64,000 nucleotides of DNA from Prochlorococcus marinus (GTDB lineage: Bacteria; Cyanobacteriota; Cyanobacteriia; PCC-6307; Cyanobiaceae). The position numbers and the translations under genes are program-made. The stretch lies in the NCBI RefSeq assembly GCF_001180265.1, contig NZ_CVSW01000010.1, positions 1 to 64,000 of the forward strand, read 5' to 3'. The notes under the pieces are model-generated. The model ran no database searches, was not told where the DNA came from, and saw only the letters and a list, made by a program, of their open reading frames with translations. Positions 53,338-63,276 of this stretch are shown piece by piece (within the stretch, counting starts at the first letter, position 1; each line of letters starts with the position of its first letter).

Positions 53338-54444
53338 TTATTCATTAAAAGCCTTAAAAAGAGCATAAGTTGAAAATATTCCAGTAAATGGAGAAGTTAT
53401 CTCACTAATAACTTCTGAGGAAGAACTAAAGAGAGAGTCACCTATGACAATAAGATCCCCCTCCTTCAAATAAGGGTTTTTATATGATCCTCTTTTAGCT
53501 CTACTTCTGTAACCAAATTTTCTTTTATCAATTGTTCCATCACTATTGATTCTTATAAAGGTCAATGGTCCCTTTAAAACCTTAGTGCCCCCAGCCATAG
53601 CGATTGAATCAGTGAGAACGCTAGCACTTGAAACTGTTGTACTTCCAGGAACTTTAACTCTTCCTACCACAAAAACATCAATAGTCTTTTTATTGATTTG
53701 CGACAATGATCCTTTCTTTAATAAAGAATTATTTGGTTTATCAAGTCTATTTATTCTAATGACGTCCGAATCATAAATTCTAATATTATTTGATTTATCG
53801 TTCGTATTTAATACTTCATCAAAATTTAGAGATGCTATTATTTTTCCTCCTCCATTGGACAAATTATTTTTTCTTATAACCTTGATATCAGTTATATCTG
53901 AGAATTCAGTAATACCTCCTGCTTCTCTAATAGCATCGAATACTGTAGGAAAGAAAAATTTATTTTCTCTACTAGTTTCATCCTTTTTGTTATCATATCC
54001 ACCAGCAATTGCCCCTAAAAGAAAAATCATCCCAGGGCTACCAACTTCTCCTTCTACAGTAACAGAAATAGATCTATAGCCAACTACTAATGTCTCAACT
54101 GATGGGAACTTAACATATTTTTTAAATGCTTCATTTAAAGTATTATTTAATTCATTAACACTAAGCCCGCTTACATAAATCCTCTTTAATCTGGGCAGGT
54201 AAATTGTGCCTTCGCCGTCAATAATAACTCTGGATACTAGCTCTGGTAAATCTCTTGATATGCTTACTAATAATTCGTCGCCAGGACCCAAAATATAATC
54301 ATTTACTGGATTATAATTAAGATATTCTAATCCAATACTATTTATATTACTTTTTCTTTCACCTTCAGTCGAAGCACCTAAAGGTGAAAAATTACCTATT
54401 AAAAATAAACAAACATTAAAATATATGCAAAAAATTTTTTTCAA
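53338..54444 (-). CDS. Wza-family polysaccharide export protein
   Basis: A 368-residue periplasmic/outer-membrane protein. It has an N-terminal signal peptide (MKKIFCIYFNVCLFLIGNF, cut near LGAS). A Poly_export domain follows (YILGPGDELLVSISRDL near 50-66, then GEGTIYLPRLKRIYVSGLS). Two SLBB domains come next (VTVEGEVGSPGMIFL near 129-143 and VFVVGRVKVPGSTTV near 253-267). No clear lipobox Cys is seen at the cleavage point, unlike E. coli Wza. It forms the export channel together with the Wzc-like protein five bases downstream. Confidence 0.92.
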   Translation of the reverse strand: MKKIFCIYFNVCLFLIGNFSPLGASTEGERKSNINSIGLEYLNYNPVNDYILGPGDELLVSISRDLPELVSRVIIDGEGTIYLPRLKRIYVSGLSVNELNNTLNEAFKKYVKFPSVETLVVGYRSISVTVEGEVGSPGMIFLLGAIAGGYDNKKDETSRENKFFFPTVFDAIREAGGITEFSDITDIKVIRKNNLSNGGGKIIASLNFDEVLNTNDKSNNIRIYDSDVIRINRLDKPNNSLLKKGSLSQINKKTIDVFVVGRVKVPGSTTVSSASVLTDSIAMAGGTKVLKGPLTFIRINSDGTIDKRKFGYRSRAKRGSYKNPYLKEGDLIVIGDSLFSSSSEVISEITSPFTGIFSTYALFKAFNE

Positions 54445-54664
54445 AATCTCTTAAAATAAAAAAATTATAAATAATCAATATAAATTATACCTTAATATGA
54501 TAGTTATTTATATAAATGTTTTTGTTAAACCTCCAAAGTATTTAATCTTATTAAAAAGTTCTTAAAACACCCATAAATATCCCAACTAATAATATTGAGA
54601 GCAATAGTAAAATTAAGAAAGTATCTTAAATAAATGTAGAATAATTATGAAATAAGCATTTCAA

Positions 54665-55456
54665 ATGAAAGATTTAGATGATAATAAACTTGTTAATAAA
54701 TTAAATAAAGAGGGTTATTTAATATTAAAAAATATCTTCCCAAAGTACCTAATTGATAATGCAGCAAATTTTGTTTCTTCATATGATTTCGAAAAAAAAA
54801 CAAGACTGACATCAAGCAAAAAAAATAATGATCTTTTAGCATTATCCTATAATCCGAAAGTGTTATCAATATCTAAAAAATTCTTCAATCAGTGCTCTGC
54901 TCCAATTCAGTCCCTAACTTTCAAATACCCCTCTAATCAACCTGTTCATCAAGATACTGTTCACTTCTCAACTTATCCAAGAGATTTAATGTTGGCATGT
55001 TGGATAGCCCTAGAAAATATAAGTGATGATCAGGGGCCACTATGTTATATTCCAAAGTCTCATCTCTTACCATCATTTTCAAAATACGAATTCCCAAATA
55101 AATATTCTCATCTAAATAAAAGTAAAAGTAAAAATTTCTATAACGAATATGAAAAGGATATTGCACATACAATTAATGAATTAAATTTTAAACTTATAAA
55201 ATTCAATGCGAATGCTGGTGACTGCTTTATATGGCATCCCAGATTATGGCATGGAGGAAGTCCTTCAAAAAAAAATAAGACAAGATTATCATATGTAACC
55301 CATTACATGGCTACAGAGACACCAATTTACCTTAAACATTTTGGAGGTTTGAATTTTTTCCCAAGATTTCAAAATCCAAAAGAATTAAAAAATTGCAAAT
55401 CTTTATATAAGTATGGTTTCATATCTGTGCTGTCAAGATTATTGAAGCTCCTTTAA
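54665..55456 (+). CDS. Phytanoyl-CoA dioxygenase (PhyH) family oxygenase
   Basis: A 263-residue Fe(II)/2-oxoglutarate-dependent oxygenase. The iron-binding His-x-Asp is HQD at 95-97, the distal His is His196 in WHPRLWHGG, and the 2-oxoglutarate-binding Arg is Arg207 in KTRLSYVTHY. Between them lies GPLCYIPKSH. The family hydroxylates lipids, amino acids and small metabolites. At the edge of the glycan island it may modify a glycan or lipid precursor. It converges with lexA, 24 bases apart, and marks the boundary between accessory and core genes. Confidence 0.87.
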   Translation: MKDLDDNKLVNKLNKEGYLILKNIFPKYLIDNAANFVSSYDFEKKTRLTSSKKNNDLLALSYNPKVLSISKKFFNQCSAPIQSLTFKYPSNQPVHQDTVHFSTYPRDLMLACWIALENISDDQGPLCYIPKSHLLPSFSKYEFPNKYSHLNKSKSKNFYNEYEKDIAHTINELNFKLIKFNANAGDCFIWHPRLWHGGSPSKKNKTRLSYVTHYMATETPIYLKHFGGLNFFPRFQNPKELKNCKSLYKYGFISVLSRLLKLL

Positions 55457-55480
55457 TAGGAAATTCTAAAAATAGTTACT

Positions 55481-56098
55481 TTAAACACTTCTCCATACAG
55501 CTAATAGTTTTCCTTGAAAAACAACTTCATCTAAATTTAACTCGATTGGTTCATACGCTGGATTTGCTGCCTCAAGAAATATTTTTCCTCCTCTTTTAAC
55601 AAAATACTTTAAAGTTGTTCCTAAACCTGGAACCAATGCACTAACAATAGTTCCATTTTTAAGAGAGTATGAATCTGTAATTGGCTCCATCAAAACCATA
55701 TCTCCATCTGCAATACATGCGTCAATCATAGAATCTCCATTAACTGTAAGAGCAAAAACATTCTTCTTTTTTAAAACATCAGCAATATCTAGATTCTCTT
55801 GAACATCAGAATAAGCTTCAATTAAACCTCCAGCCGCGACTGAACCCATAATTGGTACACCTTCTACAATTTCATCAACTATTTGCATTGTTCTTGCTTT
55901 CCCTTCTTGCCAAGAAATGTAGCCCTTTTCTTGCAAATGTTTTAAGCGACTTTGAATTGGAGCAGGAGATTTTAATCCCATAGCTTGCATCATTTGTCTG
56001 ATGGATGGGCTATGTTGAAAGTTTTTCATATATCCTTTTATCCATCCATAGAGCTCATTCTGAGCTTGGGTAAGATCGCCCCCTGATGAATTTTCCAT
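55481..56098 (-). CDS. lexA: LexA repressor
   Basis: A 205-residue SOS-type repressor. The N-terminal winged helix (about 8-70) carries SPSIRQMMQAMGL, and GSVAAGG at 85-91 holds the Ala-Gly cleavage bond (89-90). The serine-protease-like domain has Ser123 in NGDSMID and the paired Lys164 in TTLKYF, so self-cleavage should work. In cyanobacteria LexA can also regulate carbon or redox genes. It follows argF with a 57-base gap on the same strand, and two LexA-box-like sequences abut the start codon, suggesting autoregulation. Confidence 0.93.
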   Translation of the reverse strand: MENSSGGDLTQAQNELYGWIKGYMKNFQHSPSIRQMMQAMGLKSPAPIQSRLKHLQEKGYISWQEGKARTMQIVDEIVEGVPIMGSVAAGGLIEAYSDVQENLDIADVLKKKNVFALTVNGDSMIDACIADGDMVLMEPITDSYSLKNGTIVSALVPGLGTTLKYFVKRGGKIFLEAANPAYEPIELNLDEVVFQGKLLAVWRSV

Positions 56099-56112
56099 AA
56101 AACATATGTACT
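56099..56112 (-). promoter_or_regulatory. LexA-box-like operator 1 upstream of lexA
   Basis: Read on the minus strand, AGTACATATGTTTT matches the cyanobacterial SOS consensus RGTACNNNDGTWCB (as I recall it) with one mismatch. It lies directly before the lexA ATG, so binding would block initiation. Confidence 0.5.
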
Positions 56113-56114
56113 CT

Positions 56115-56128
56115 AATACATTTGTACC
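56115..56128 (-). promoter_or_regulatory. LexA-box-like operator 2 upstream of lexA
   Basis: GGTACAAATGTATT on the minus strand also matches RGTACNNNDGTWCB with one mismatch. It overlaps a possible promoter (TTGCGA, 17 bases, TACAAA) inside the argF-lexA gap. Together with box 1 it forms a tandem operator two bases apart. Confidence 0.5.
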
Positions 56129-56155
56129 CTTTTATTAATTAGTTCGCAAGTATTC

Positions 56156-57082
56156 CTATTGAAGAATACAAGATAAAAGGGCTTGTTGTGCATGTAATCT
56201 ATTTTCCGCTTGATCAAAAATTCTACTATTGTGACTTTCAAATATTTCATCAGTTATCTCTTTGGATCTATACGCAGGAAGGCAATGAAGAATAATTGCA
56301 TCTTTTTCAGCCTTACTAACTAAATTACTATCAATAGTGAAACCATTAAAAACTTTTTCTTTCTCATCTTTTTGATTTTCTTCACCCATAGATGACCAAA
56401 CATCTGTATAAAGAACATTTGCTCCTAAAACAGCGGTATTGGGATCGTTAGTGATTTTCAACAAATTCTTATTTTCATATATTTCGTATGCTTTATCGAT
56501 CAATAACGAGTTAGGTTCATAACCTTTAGGACATGCAATCCTAACTTCTACTCCTAATAACGCGCCACATAAAATAAGAGAATTTGCGACGTTATTACCG
56601 TCTCCAATAAATGTCAAAACTACATCTTTAAAATCAAGTAATTCCTCTTTAATTGTCATAAAATCAGCTAGAGCCTGACATGGATGTTCTAAATCAGTAA
56701 GAGCATTAATAACTGGCTTAGAGGACCATTTTGCATACTCTTCCAAATCAGTTTGTTTAAATGTTCTTATAGCAAGAACATCGCAGTATCTACTTAGCAC
56801 TCTTGCTGTATCTCTAATTGGCTCTCCCCTCTCAATTTGAGAAGTACTAGGATTTAGGTCAACTGTAGTACCACCAAGTCTTGACATCGCCACCTGAAAA
56901 CTTACTCTGGTTCGAGTTGATGACTTATCAAAAATTAACCCTAAAACTTTGTCTTTGAGTTTTATATTTAAATCTTTATTTTTGAAATTTTTTGCTATCT
57001 CTAAAATATGAAGAAATTCCTCACATGAGGTATCCAAGCTTGATAAAAAATTTTTACTTTCAAGCTTGATCGGATTTAACAT
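56156..57082 (-). CDS. argF: Ornithine carbamoyltransferase
   Basis: A 308-residue enzyme of arginine synthesis that makes citrulline from ornithine and carbamoyl phosphate. The carbamoyl-phosphate motif STRTR is at 55-59, HPCQALAD at 133-140 and the ornithine-specific HCLPAYR at 266-272 with its catalytic Cys. The length is normal for anabolic OTC. It sits between ftsH (28-base gap) and lexA on the same strand, in what looks like the core-genome side of the window. Confidence 0.96.
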   Translation of the reverse strand: MLNPIKLESKNFLSSLDTSCEEFLHILEIAKNFKNKDLNIKLKDKVLGLIFDKSSTRTRVSFQVAMSRLGGTTVDLNPSTSQIERGEPIRDTARVLSRYCDVLAIRTFKQTDLEEYAKWSSKPVINALTDLEHPCQALADFMTIKEELLDFKDVVLTFIGDGNNVANSLILCGALLGVEVRIACPKGYEPNSLLIDKAYEIYENKNLLKITNDPNTAVLGANVLYTDVWSSMGEENQKDEKEKVFNGFTIDSNLVSKAEKDAIILHCLPAYRSKEITDEIFESHNSRIFDQAENRLHAQQALLSCILQ

Positions 57083-57110
57083 CTAACTTTACACGAAAAC
57101 CTAAATTCTA

Positions 57111-58985
57111 CTATGCAGGCATCTTACTCTCTGCCAAGAGTGTTTTAAGATCCTCGCCCTCTATAACTTCTTCCTTGAGAATTTTTTGAGAAATCGATTC
57201 AAGAAGAGGTAAATTATTCCTCAAAATATTAAGTGCTGTCTCGTGTGCATCATCAACTAAATCTCTAACCTCTTTGTCTATTGCTTGAGCAGTAGCATCA
57301 CTAACAGATCTTCTTGGATTATTTCCATTTCCTAAAAACTGACCTCCACCCTGTTTGTCATAAGCGAGGGGGCCAAGAATATCACTCATTCCAAATGTAC
57401 CGACCATTTGTTCTGCTATATCTGTCGCTCTTTGTAAGTCATTTGAGGCTCCTGTAGTAATCTTTCCAAAAACTACCTCTTCTGCTGATCTTCCTCCAAG
57501 AAGTGTCGCTATTTGTCCTTTTAATTCCTCTTTAGAATTCAAAAATCTTTCTTCTGTTGGCAATTGAAGAGTATAACCAAGTGCACTCATACCTCTAGGT
57601 ACAATTGAAATTTTGGCAACTTTTGAACCTCCTGGCATAAGATGGCCAACTATTGCATGACCGACTTCGTGATAAGCAACAACTTTCTTTTCATCATCTT
57701 GTAAAACGCGACTCTTCTTTTCCAATCCAGCCACAACTCTTTCTATAGCTTCGCTCAAATCTTGTTGTTCTACACTTTTCCTTTTAGCTCTAGCAGCAAG
57801 TAAAGCGGCTTCATTAACCATGTTAGCTAAATCGGCTCCTGCGAACCCGCTAGTAGCTTGAGCAATAGAATCCAAGTCAATTGAATCTGCAAGTTTAACC
57901 TTCTTGGTATATATGTCCAATATAGTTTTTCTACCAGACAAATCTGGTCTATCCACTAAAACTTGTCTATCAAACCTACCAGGTCTTAATAAAGCTGCAT
58001 CTAAGACTTCTGGTTGGTTAGTTGCAGCAAGGACTATAACTGGCTTATCTGTTGAGGCAAATCCATCCATTTCGGTAAGCAGCTGATTTAATGTTTGTTC
58101 TCTCTCATCATTTCCACCAACTACTCCCATTGATCCTGAACGACTCTTACCAATAGCATCTAATTCGTCAATAAATATTATGCAAGGAGCTTTTTTCTTA
58201 GCTTGCTCAAATAAATCCCTTACTCTTGCTGCACCTGCACCCACAAAAAGCTCAACAAATTCGGAACCTGAAATAATAAAGAAAGGAACTTCTGCTTCAC
58301 CTGCAACAGCTTTTGAGAGAAGAGTTTTTCCAGTTCCCGGGGGGCCGACAAGGAGTACTCCTTTAGGTATACGCGCACCAATATCTGTATATCTCTCAGG
58401 CCTTTTTAAAAAATCAACTATTTCAGTTAATTCGTCTTTTGCTTCATCAACTCCAGCCACATCAGCAAATGTTACTTTTGATTCATCATCTGGCACGTAA
58501 ACTTTAGCTTTACTTTTTGTAAAACTAAGAGCTCCTTGGGCACCCCCACCTCCCATACTTCTTCTGGCAAAGAATTGTAAAACGAGGATAAAAATTAAGG
58601 GAGGAACAACCCAACTCAAAATAGTTGAGAAGAAATTAGGTTTTTTGGGGGGAGCAGCTGCGAATTCTACCCCTTTACTTTCTAACCTTTGTGGAAGGTC
58701 CATATCAAAAATTGGGGTAGTTGCTAAGACAGAGGGTGCTCCTTCTTCTGCTCCATTTAATTCATATCTAATTTGTTCTTGAGTAATGTATGCACGCTTA
58801 ACTTCCCCGTCGTTAACCTGATCTATAAATAGTGAATATGGAACCCTAGGAATTTGCATATTTTGATTAGGGAAAAGGCTACTAAATAAAAGTAATGCTC
58901 CAACACCAATCAAAATGATATTTACAATTCCAAAACGTCTATTAGGTTGATTATCGTCTTGTCTTATTGGCATAATTTTTGTCAA
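57111..58985 (-). CDS. ftsH: ATP-dependent zinc metalloprotease FtsH
   Basis: A 624-residue membrane-bound AAA+ protease. Membrane segments lie at about 19-38 and 118-140. Walker A GPPGTGKT is at 214-221, Walker B IFIDELDA at 270-277, the SRH region (RPGRFDR) at about 334-340 and the zinc site HEVGH at 439-443. Cyanobacteria have four FtsH forms that handle photosystem II repair (D1 turnover) and iron response; sequence alone does not tell me which one this is. A TATAAT element is visible at 58996-59001 on the minus strand, unusually close to the start. Confidence 0.96.
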   Translation of the reverse strand: MTKIMPIRQDDNQPNRRFGIVNIILIGVGALLLFSSLFPNQNMQIPRVPYSLFIDQVNDGEVKRAYITQEQIRYELNGAEEGAPSVLATTPIFDMDLPQRLESKGVEFAAAPPKKPNFFSTILSWVVPPLIFILVLQFFARRSMGGGGAQGALSFTKSKAKVYVPDDESKVTFADVAGVDEAKDELTEIVDFLKRPERYTDIGARIPKGVLLVGPPGTGKTLLSKAVAGEAEVPFFIISGSEFVELFVGAGAARVRDLFEQAKKKAPCIIFIDELDAIGKSRSGSMGVVGGNDEREQTLNQLLTEMDGFASTDKPVIVLAATNQPEVLDAALLRPGRFDRQVLVDRPDLSGRKTILDIYTKKVKLADSIDLDSIAQATSGFAGADLANMVNEAALLAARAKRKSVEQQDLSEAIERVVAGLEKKSRVLQDDEKKVVAYHEVGHAIVGHLMPGGSKVAKISIVPRGMSALGYTLQLPTEERFLNSKEELKGQIATLLGGRSAEEVVFGKITTGASNDLQRATDIAEQMVGTFGMSDILGPLAYDKQGGGQFLGNGNNPRRSVSDATAQAIDKEVRDLVDDAHETALNILRNNLPLLESISQKILKEEVIEGEDLKTLLAESKMPA

Positions 58986-59090
58986 ATTTGAACTTATTAT
59001 AAACTAAACGATGAGTTTCCGTACCTGTATTGTTTTTTTTGGGTAAGAACCGTACGGTACTTTTAACCACTATAAATTCTGTTTTAAAAA

Positions 59091-60191
59091 TTAATTTTTA
59101 AATGAATTCTTAACGCATATATCGCTGCCTATCAAACTGACCTGAGAATCACTTAATTTAATAATTTCATTCATTTCTTCAAATTCAAAATCTCCAAGGG
59201 GATTCATACTATTTTCTCCACCTAAAATTTTTGGAGCAATAAAAGTAATAATTTCCTGAATACAATTAGATTGGATAGCGGCGGTAGCCAATCTAGGACC
59301 ACATTCCCACAGAACTTTATTACACCCTCTTTTAGCAAGTATTTTTGAAATTAACTCTGGATTATCTGATGACACCTTTTCAACTTCCACACATTTAGGA
59401 ATCCTTGTGAGGTAGCTTTCATCTGCTGTAGAAGAATCATAAATTACTATAGTTTTTGCCTCATCACAATCCCAAAGATTAGATTTTGAAGGAAGATCTA
59501 AACTTTTTGTGAAAACAACTCTCAATGGCTCAGGTTTTTTTGAACCTCTAGTAGTCAAAAGTGGATTGTCTCTTCTTAATGTGCTTCCCCCAATTATTAT
59601 TGCATCAAATTCTGCTCTAAAAGTATGAACTAATGACCTTGATTCATCATTAGTGATCCACTTACTTTTTCCATTTTTTAGAGCTATTCTTCCATCAATA
59701 CTCATAGCCCATTTGAGAACACCAAATGACTTTTTAGTATTATTCCTATAAATGAAAGCCTTATTTAGTTCTAAGGATTCTTTTTCACATAATCCTAAGT
59801 GAACTTGTATTCCAGCTTCTTTTAAGAGCTTAATACCTTTACCAGAGACTCTTTTATCAGGGTCTTCAATAGATATATAAACCTTTTTTAAACCAGAGGA
59901 TATCACCTTATTTACACATGGAGGTGTTTTACCTTGATGGCAACAGGGTTCAAGATTCACATACATTGTTCCACCTTTCGCATCCTTTTTTAAATTATTA
60001 AAAGCCATTGCCTCTGCATGAGGCATCCCAACCTTGAAATGAAATCCTTCTGAAATAAGGTTTCCATTCTTATCAAGTATCACCGCTCCCACCCTAGGGT
60101 TAGGACTCGTTGTATTTTTGCCTAAAGAAGCCAAAAAAATTGCTCTTTTCATCCATTTTGTATGGCTTACATTTTTTTCAGGCATCTCCAA
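59091..60191 (-). CDS. ribD: Bifunctional riboflavin biosynthesis deaminase/reductase
   Basis: A 366-residue enzyme. The N-terminal cytidine-deaminase-like domain has HAE at 58-60 and PCCHQGKTPPC at 82-92 (zinc ligands). The C-terminal reductase domain begins near residue 150 (GVLKWAMSIDGRIA) and contains IIIGGSTLRRDNP. It performs the second and third steps of riboflavin synthesis from the GTP-derived pyrimidine. It lies 9 bases downstream of the DUF3122 gene on the same strand. The start used here precedes SHTKWMKRAIFLA, the normal family N-terminus, by about nine residues. Confidence 0.95.
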   Translation of the reverse strand: MEMPEKNVSHTKWMKRAIFLASLGKNTTSPNPRVGAVILDKNGNLISEGFHFKVGMPHAEAMAFNNLKKDAKGGTMYVNLEPCCHQGKTPPCVNKVISSGLKKVYISIEDPDKRVSGKGIKLLKEAGIQVHLGLCEKESLELNKAFIYRNNTKKSFGVLKWAMSIDGRIALKNGKSKWITNDESRSLVHTFRAEFDAIIIGGSTLRRDNPLLTTRGSKKPEPLRVVFTKSLDLPSKSNLWDCDEAKTIVIYDSSTADESYLTRIPKCVEVEKVSSDNPELISKILAKRGCNKVLWECGPRLATAAIQSNCIQEIITFIAPKILGGENSMNPLGDFEFEEMNEIIKLSDSQVSLIGSDICVKNSFKN

Positions 60192-60200
60192 ACATCAAAT

Positions 60201-60701
60201 TCAATTAATTGATCTCCACTCTTTAACAACGAAGGGAGGAACAGGTAACTCGGAAAAAACTCCTGACAAAGATAATCTTAGTGGTCTATTTTTATCTAAA
60301 TTTTTAATCAATTCATCAAGATCGAACTCTGCTGCTGCTTGCCTTCCATCATTTGCTAATTCCACATTAAGTAATGTTTTATCATTTAAAAACCACTGTT
60401 TTCTGCCTGATTCAACCCTCAAGTCAGTGGGATGATCAATCCTGAGATTTCCTGGATATCCTATTACTCTTAAGATTAATTTATCTTCAAAAAGAGGCGA
60501 TTTATAAGCTACTAATTGCCAAGTCTCAAAGTCCAAGTCTCTTAAAAACTCACTACTAGCATTTATTAATTCTCCATTAATTTCTGTTTCTGCAACTTTT
60601 GCAGATACTTTTAATGGGTTAAAAATAAAGGATAGTAGTAATAATAAGGGTAATATTACTTTTAAAAAAATATTTTTATTTAATTTTGTAATTTTCTTCA
60701 T
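60201..60701 (-). CDS. DUF3122 domain protein, cyanobacterial
   Basis: A 166-residue protein with a signal peptide (hydrophobic 13-27, cut near KVSAK). The mature part has LRVIGYPGNLRIDHPTDL (near 75-92) and ends DKNRPLRLSLSGVFSELPVPPFVVKEW, features I associate with the cyanobacterial DUF3122 family. The function is unknown; it is probably thylakoid-lumenal or periplasmic. It overlaps the small upstream gene by 26 bases and precedes ribD by 9, indicating one transcript. Confidence 0.75.
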   Translation of the reverse strand: MKKITKLNKNIFLKVILPLLLLLSFIFNPLKVSAKVAETEINGELINASSEFLRDLDFETWQLVAYKSPLFEDKLILRVIGYPGNLRIDHPTDLRVESGRKQWFLNDKTLLNVELANDGRQAAAEFDLDELIKNLDKNRPLRLSLSGVFSELPVPPFVVKEWRSIN

Positions 60702-60927
60702 TTTCAGAATCCATCAGAGCATCAAGAGTTACAGCTGTTCTTACAATAGCTTGATATCTTTTGATTATTTTACGATTTTTTTCTATAACTCGAGATAAAT
60801 TTAAAGTATCTTTTTCAGAATAGCTAGATGTCAAATCGCTAGAATCTTCTTCAAGATACTCAAATTCACTATCTTTATTAATTAGAGTTAATAATAAATC
60901 ATGTAATCTCTTTCTCCTTTCAGACAA
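60676..60927 (-). CDS. Conserved small cyanobacterial protein, unknown
   Basis: An 83-residue hydrophilic, acidic, largely helical protein: SERRKRLHDLLLTLINKD at 2-19, an acidic linker, then SRVIEKNRKIIKRYQAIVRTAVTLDALMDSE. It overlaps the DUF3122 gene by 26 bases, so the two are coupled. The long helix with Arg/Lys repeats could form a coiled coil. I do not recognise a named family. Confidence 0.65.
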   Translation of the reverse strand: MSERRKRLHDLLLTLINKDSEFEYLEEDSSDLTSSYSEKDTLNLSRVIEKNRKIIKRYQAIVRTAVTLDALMDSENEENYKIK

Positions 60928-61010
60928 TTAATTTACTATGGTAACTCGAATAATAATAAAATAATTTTATAAAACCTTCAAACAATTTAGTTCCATTTTA
61001 TTAAATATTG

Positions 61011-62285
61011 ATGACTGAAGTTAATAGAAAAATTCATGTAATTGGGATAAATTCTTATAAATTTGAGGATCTATCTTTCAAATTAAAAAATCTATTTTTA
61101 GAAACAGAAAATATTGCAGTTCCAAATTCATTTTTTGATGAAATTAAATCATGGAGCCAAAAAGGTTCAGAGAAAAAGAAATCATTTTTTTCAAGTAAAA
61201 GTAATGAAGAACTTATTCAGTGGCTTAGATCTCAAAAAACTGATGTTATTTTAATTTCTAGAGGAGATCCACTTTGGTTTGGAATTGGGAGAATATTACT
61301 AGAAAATTTTTCTAAAGATGAATTAAATTTCTATCCTTCAAATACCTGCATTCAATTAGCATTTAGTAAGTTAAAGATTCCTTGGCAAGATACTATAAAT
61401 ATAAGTATTCACGGAAGAGATTCCTCTAGGTTAGTTGAGGCTCTTAAAGCAAGGCCTTACAGTTTGTCTATTATTACAGATTCAAATGCCATAAGTTTAG
61501 AAATAATCAAAAAAAACTTATCAGAATTAAATCTGATCGACTTCTATGATTTTTGGCTCTGTGAAGAGATAGGCTTCGAAAATGAAACCATAAGAAAATT
61601 AAATCTTAAAGAGTTATTGCCCTCTGATATATCAAGTTTGAACATTGTTGTTCTTACAAAAACAAAGAGAAATTACCCAAATAATAATCTCCCTCTTTTC
61701 GGGATCAGTGACCATATTTTTAAGACTTTTGATGATAGACCAAACTTATTAACTAAAAGGGAAGTTCGTGTTCAAATCTTAGCTGATCTAGAGCTCCCAA
61801 AAAATGGCGTAATATGGGATATAGGAGCAGGTTGTGGGTCAATTGGTTTAGAGGCATTAAAATTAAGGCCGAACTTAGATTTGTTTTGTATCGATAAAAG
61901 GTTAGGCTCAAAAGAATTAATACTAGAAAACTCAGAAAGGCTTGGCGTTAAGCCAAAATTTATTTGTGAAGAAGACATAATTAATATCTTGAATACAAAA
62001 AATTTAAGTCCTTTTGAAAAACCTAATAGATTAGTAATTGGAGGCTGTAATAAAAAGACTAAACTTCAAATTATTAATTCCTTGGATCAGTTGATGAGTA
62101 CTGGAGATATTATCGTTATCCCAATAATTGACTTGCAAACTATTAAAGAATTGAAAGAGGAATTAGAAGATAAAAATTTCAAAACAAATTTAAATTTAAT
62201 TCAGACCTATAAAAGCTTAAGTATTGCCGAGGGAATGAGATTAGAACCAAATAATCCTGTTTTTCTATTAAAAGGGAAAAAATAA
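61011..62285 (+). CDS. cobL: Precorrin-6B C5,15-methyltransferase (CbiE-CbiT fusion)
   Basis: A 424-residue two-domain enzyme of cobalamin (pseudocobalamin) synthesis. The N-terminal CbiE-like tetrapyrrole methylase domain (about 1-200) has ISRGDPLWFGIGR near 82-94. The C-terminal CbiT-like domain has IWDIGAGCGSIGLEAL near 268-283. It methylates C5 and C15 of precorrin-6B and decarboxylates the C12 acetate. Translation could begin one codon earlier at a TTG (61008), but the adjacent ATG at 61011 is preferred. It is divergent from the small gene at 60927 and converges on nadK with a 13-base gap. Confidence 0.92.
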   Translation: MTEVNRKIHVIGINSYKFEDLSFKLKNLFLETENIAVPNSFFDEIKSWSQKGSEKKKSFFSSKSNEELIQWLRSQKTDVILISRGDPLWFGIGRILLENFSKDELNFYPSNTCIQLAFSKLKIPWQDTINISIHGRDSSRLVEALKARPYSLSIITDSNAISLEIIKKNLSELNLIDFYDFWLCEEIGFENETIRKLNLKELLPSDISSLNIVVLTKTKRNYPNNNLPLFGISDHIFKTFDDRPNLLTKREVRVQILADLELPKNGVIWDIGAGCGSIGLEALKLRPNLDLFCIDKRLGSKELILENSERLGVKPKFICEEDIINILNTKNLSPFEKPNRLVIGGCNKKTKLQIINSLDQLMSTGDIIVIPIIDLQTIKELKEELEDKNFKTNLNLIQTYKSLSIAEGMRLEPNNPVFLLKGKK

Positions 62286-62298
62286 ATTCAAATAATTG

Positions 62299-63207
62299 TT
62301 ATTTGTTAGGTTTAGCCACATGGGGCAAACCCCAACCTAGTTTATTTCTTAAAACTTGGAAAAATTCATGATCTTCAAGCCGAATAAACTTTACTGAATG
62401 TTTACTTTTTCTTATTAAAACTCTATCTTCAGGCCAAACATAACAACCAGCATTTCCATCAACAACCATTACCAACCTTTCGGGAGTTGCAGGGAAGACA
62501 GTTACTGGTTCTGAATCATTAAAAACCAAGGCCCTAGATGCCAATGAATGTGGAGCAATAGGAGTTAATTGCACCACTGGGCAGTCAGGTGTAATAACTG
62601 GTCCTCCAGCACTTAGAGAATATGCAGTAGAACCAGTTGGAGTAGATAAAATTACTCCATCAGCTGAAATATCCACAGGAGCATGTCGCCCTATAGAAAT
62701 CTCAAAGTGACACATACTTGTTAAGGGTTCTCTATGAAGGGCCATTTCATTTAGGCAGAGAGACTCCCATCTCCTCTGATCATTCCTCATTACACTAATA
62801 ATGAAGCAAGTTCTTTCTTCAATATCCCAATTTCCAATAATGAGTTTTTCAATAGCTGAATCTAAGTTAGATAAATAAGCTTCTGCAAGAAAACCTAGAT
62901 GTCCAGTATTAATGGTAAGAATGGGAATTTTAGCTGGAGCCGTTTGTCTCGCAGCAGAAAGTACAGTTCCATCTCCGCCAAGAACAATTGCAAATTCCAT
63001 TGATGAATCAAAACCTTCAGGGACACAATTCGTATATCCCAAAGGACGAACATGTTGATCAGGATTTGCGAAACCAACCATCCCTCCAGAGCTACTAACT
63101 CTTACAACTTCAAAATTAGATTTTTCCAATTTTTTTTGAACAGAAGTTGCAGTTTGAACAGCTAGTTCCTTTCCATCATTAACGATTAGTCCTGCTTTAC
63201 GTACCAA
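62299..63207 (-). CDS. nadK: NAD kinase
   Basis: A 302-residue ATP-NAD kinase that makes NADP. The diagnostic GGDGT lies at 77-81 ([11 protein letters not shown]). [10 protein letters not shown] follows near 99-108, then LNEMALHR near 152-159 and the conserved [24 protein letters not shown] near 179-202. Length and motifs match cyanobacterial NadK. It lies 69 bases downstream of pheS on the same strand. Confidence 0.95.
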   Translation of the reverse strand: MVRKAGLIVNDGKELAVQTATSVQKKLEKSNFEVVRVSSSGGMVGFANPDQHVRPLGYTNCVPEGFDSSMEFAIVLGGDGTVLSAARQTAPAKIPILTINTGHLGFLAEAYLSNLDSAIEKLIIGNWDIEERTCFIISVMRNDQRRWESLCLNEMALHREPLTSMCHFEISIGRHAPVDISADGVILSTPTGSTAYSLSAGGPVITPDCPVVQLTPIAPHSLASRALVFNDSEPVTVFPATPERLVMVVDGNAGCYVWPEDRVLIRKSKHSVKFIRLEDHEFFQVLRNKLGWGLPHVAKPNK

Positions 63208-63276
63208 TCAAAAAATTAAAACTAGGACTATCTTAAACTAATTTGTTGGACAATCCTAATTTAAAATTAAATACTA

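Noticed and set aside
58180..58500. Plus-strand 106-codon frame inside ftsH
   Set aside because: Mirror frame of a conserved AAA+ domain; no independent evidence.
59012..59062. GTAC-rich palindromic sequence (ACCGTACGGTAC and CCGTACC) upstream of ftsH as a LexA site or terminator
   Set aside because: It does not fit the spacing of the SOS box, and the poly-A/T run is on the wrong side for a terminator of ribD.
60118..60435. Plus-strand 105-codon frame over ribD and the DUF3122 gene
   Set aside because: Antisense to two supported genes, with no domain or ribosome-binding site.
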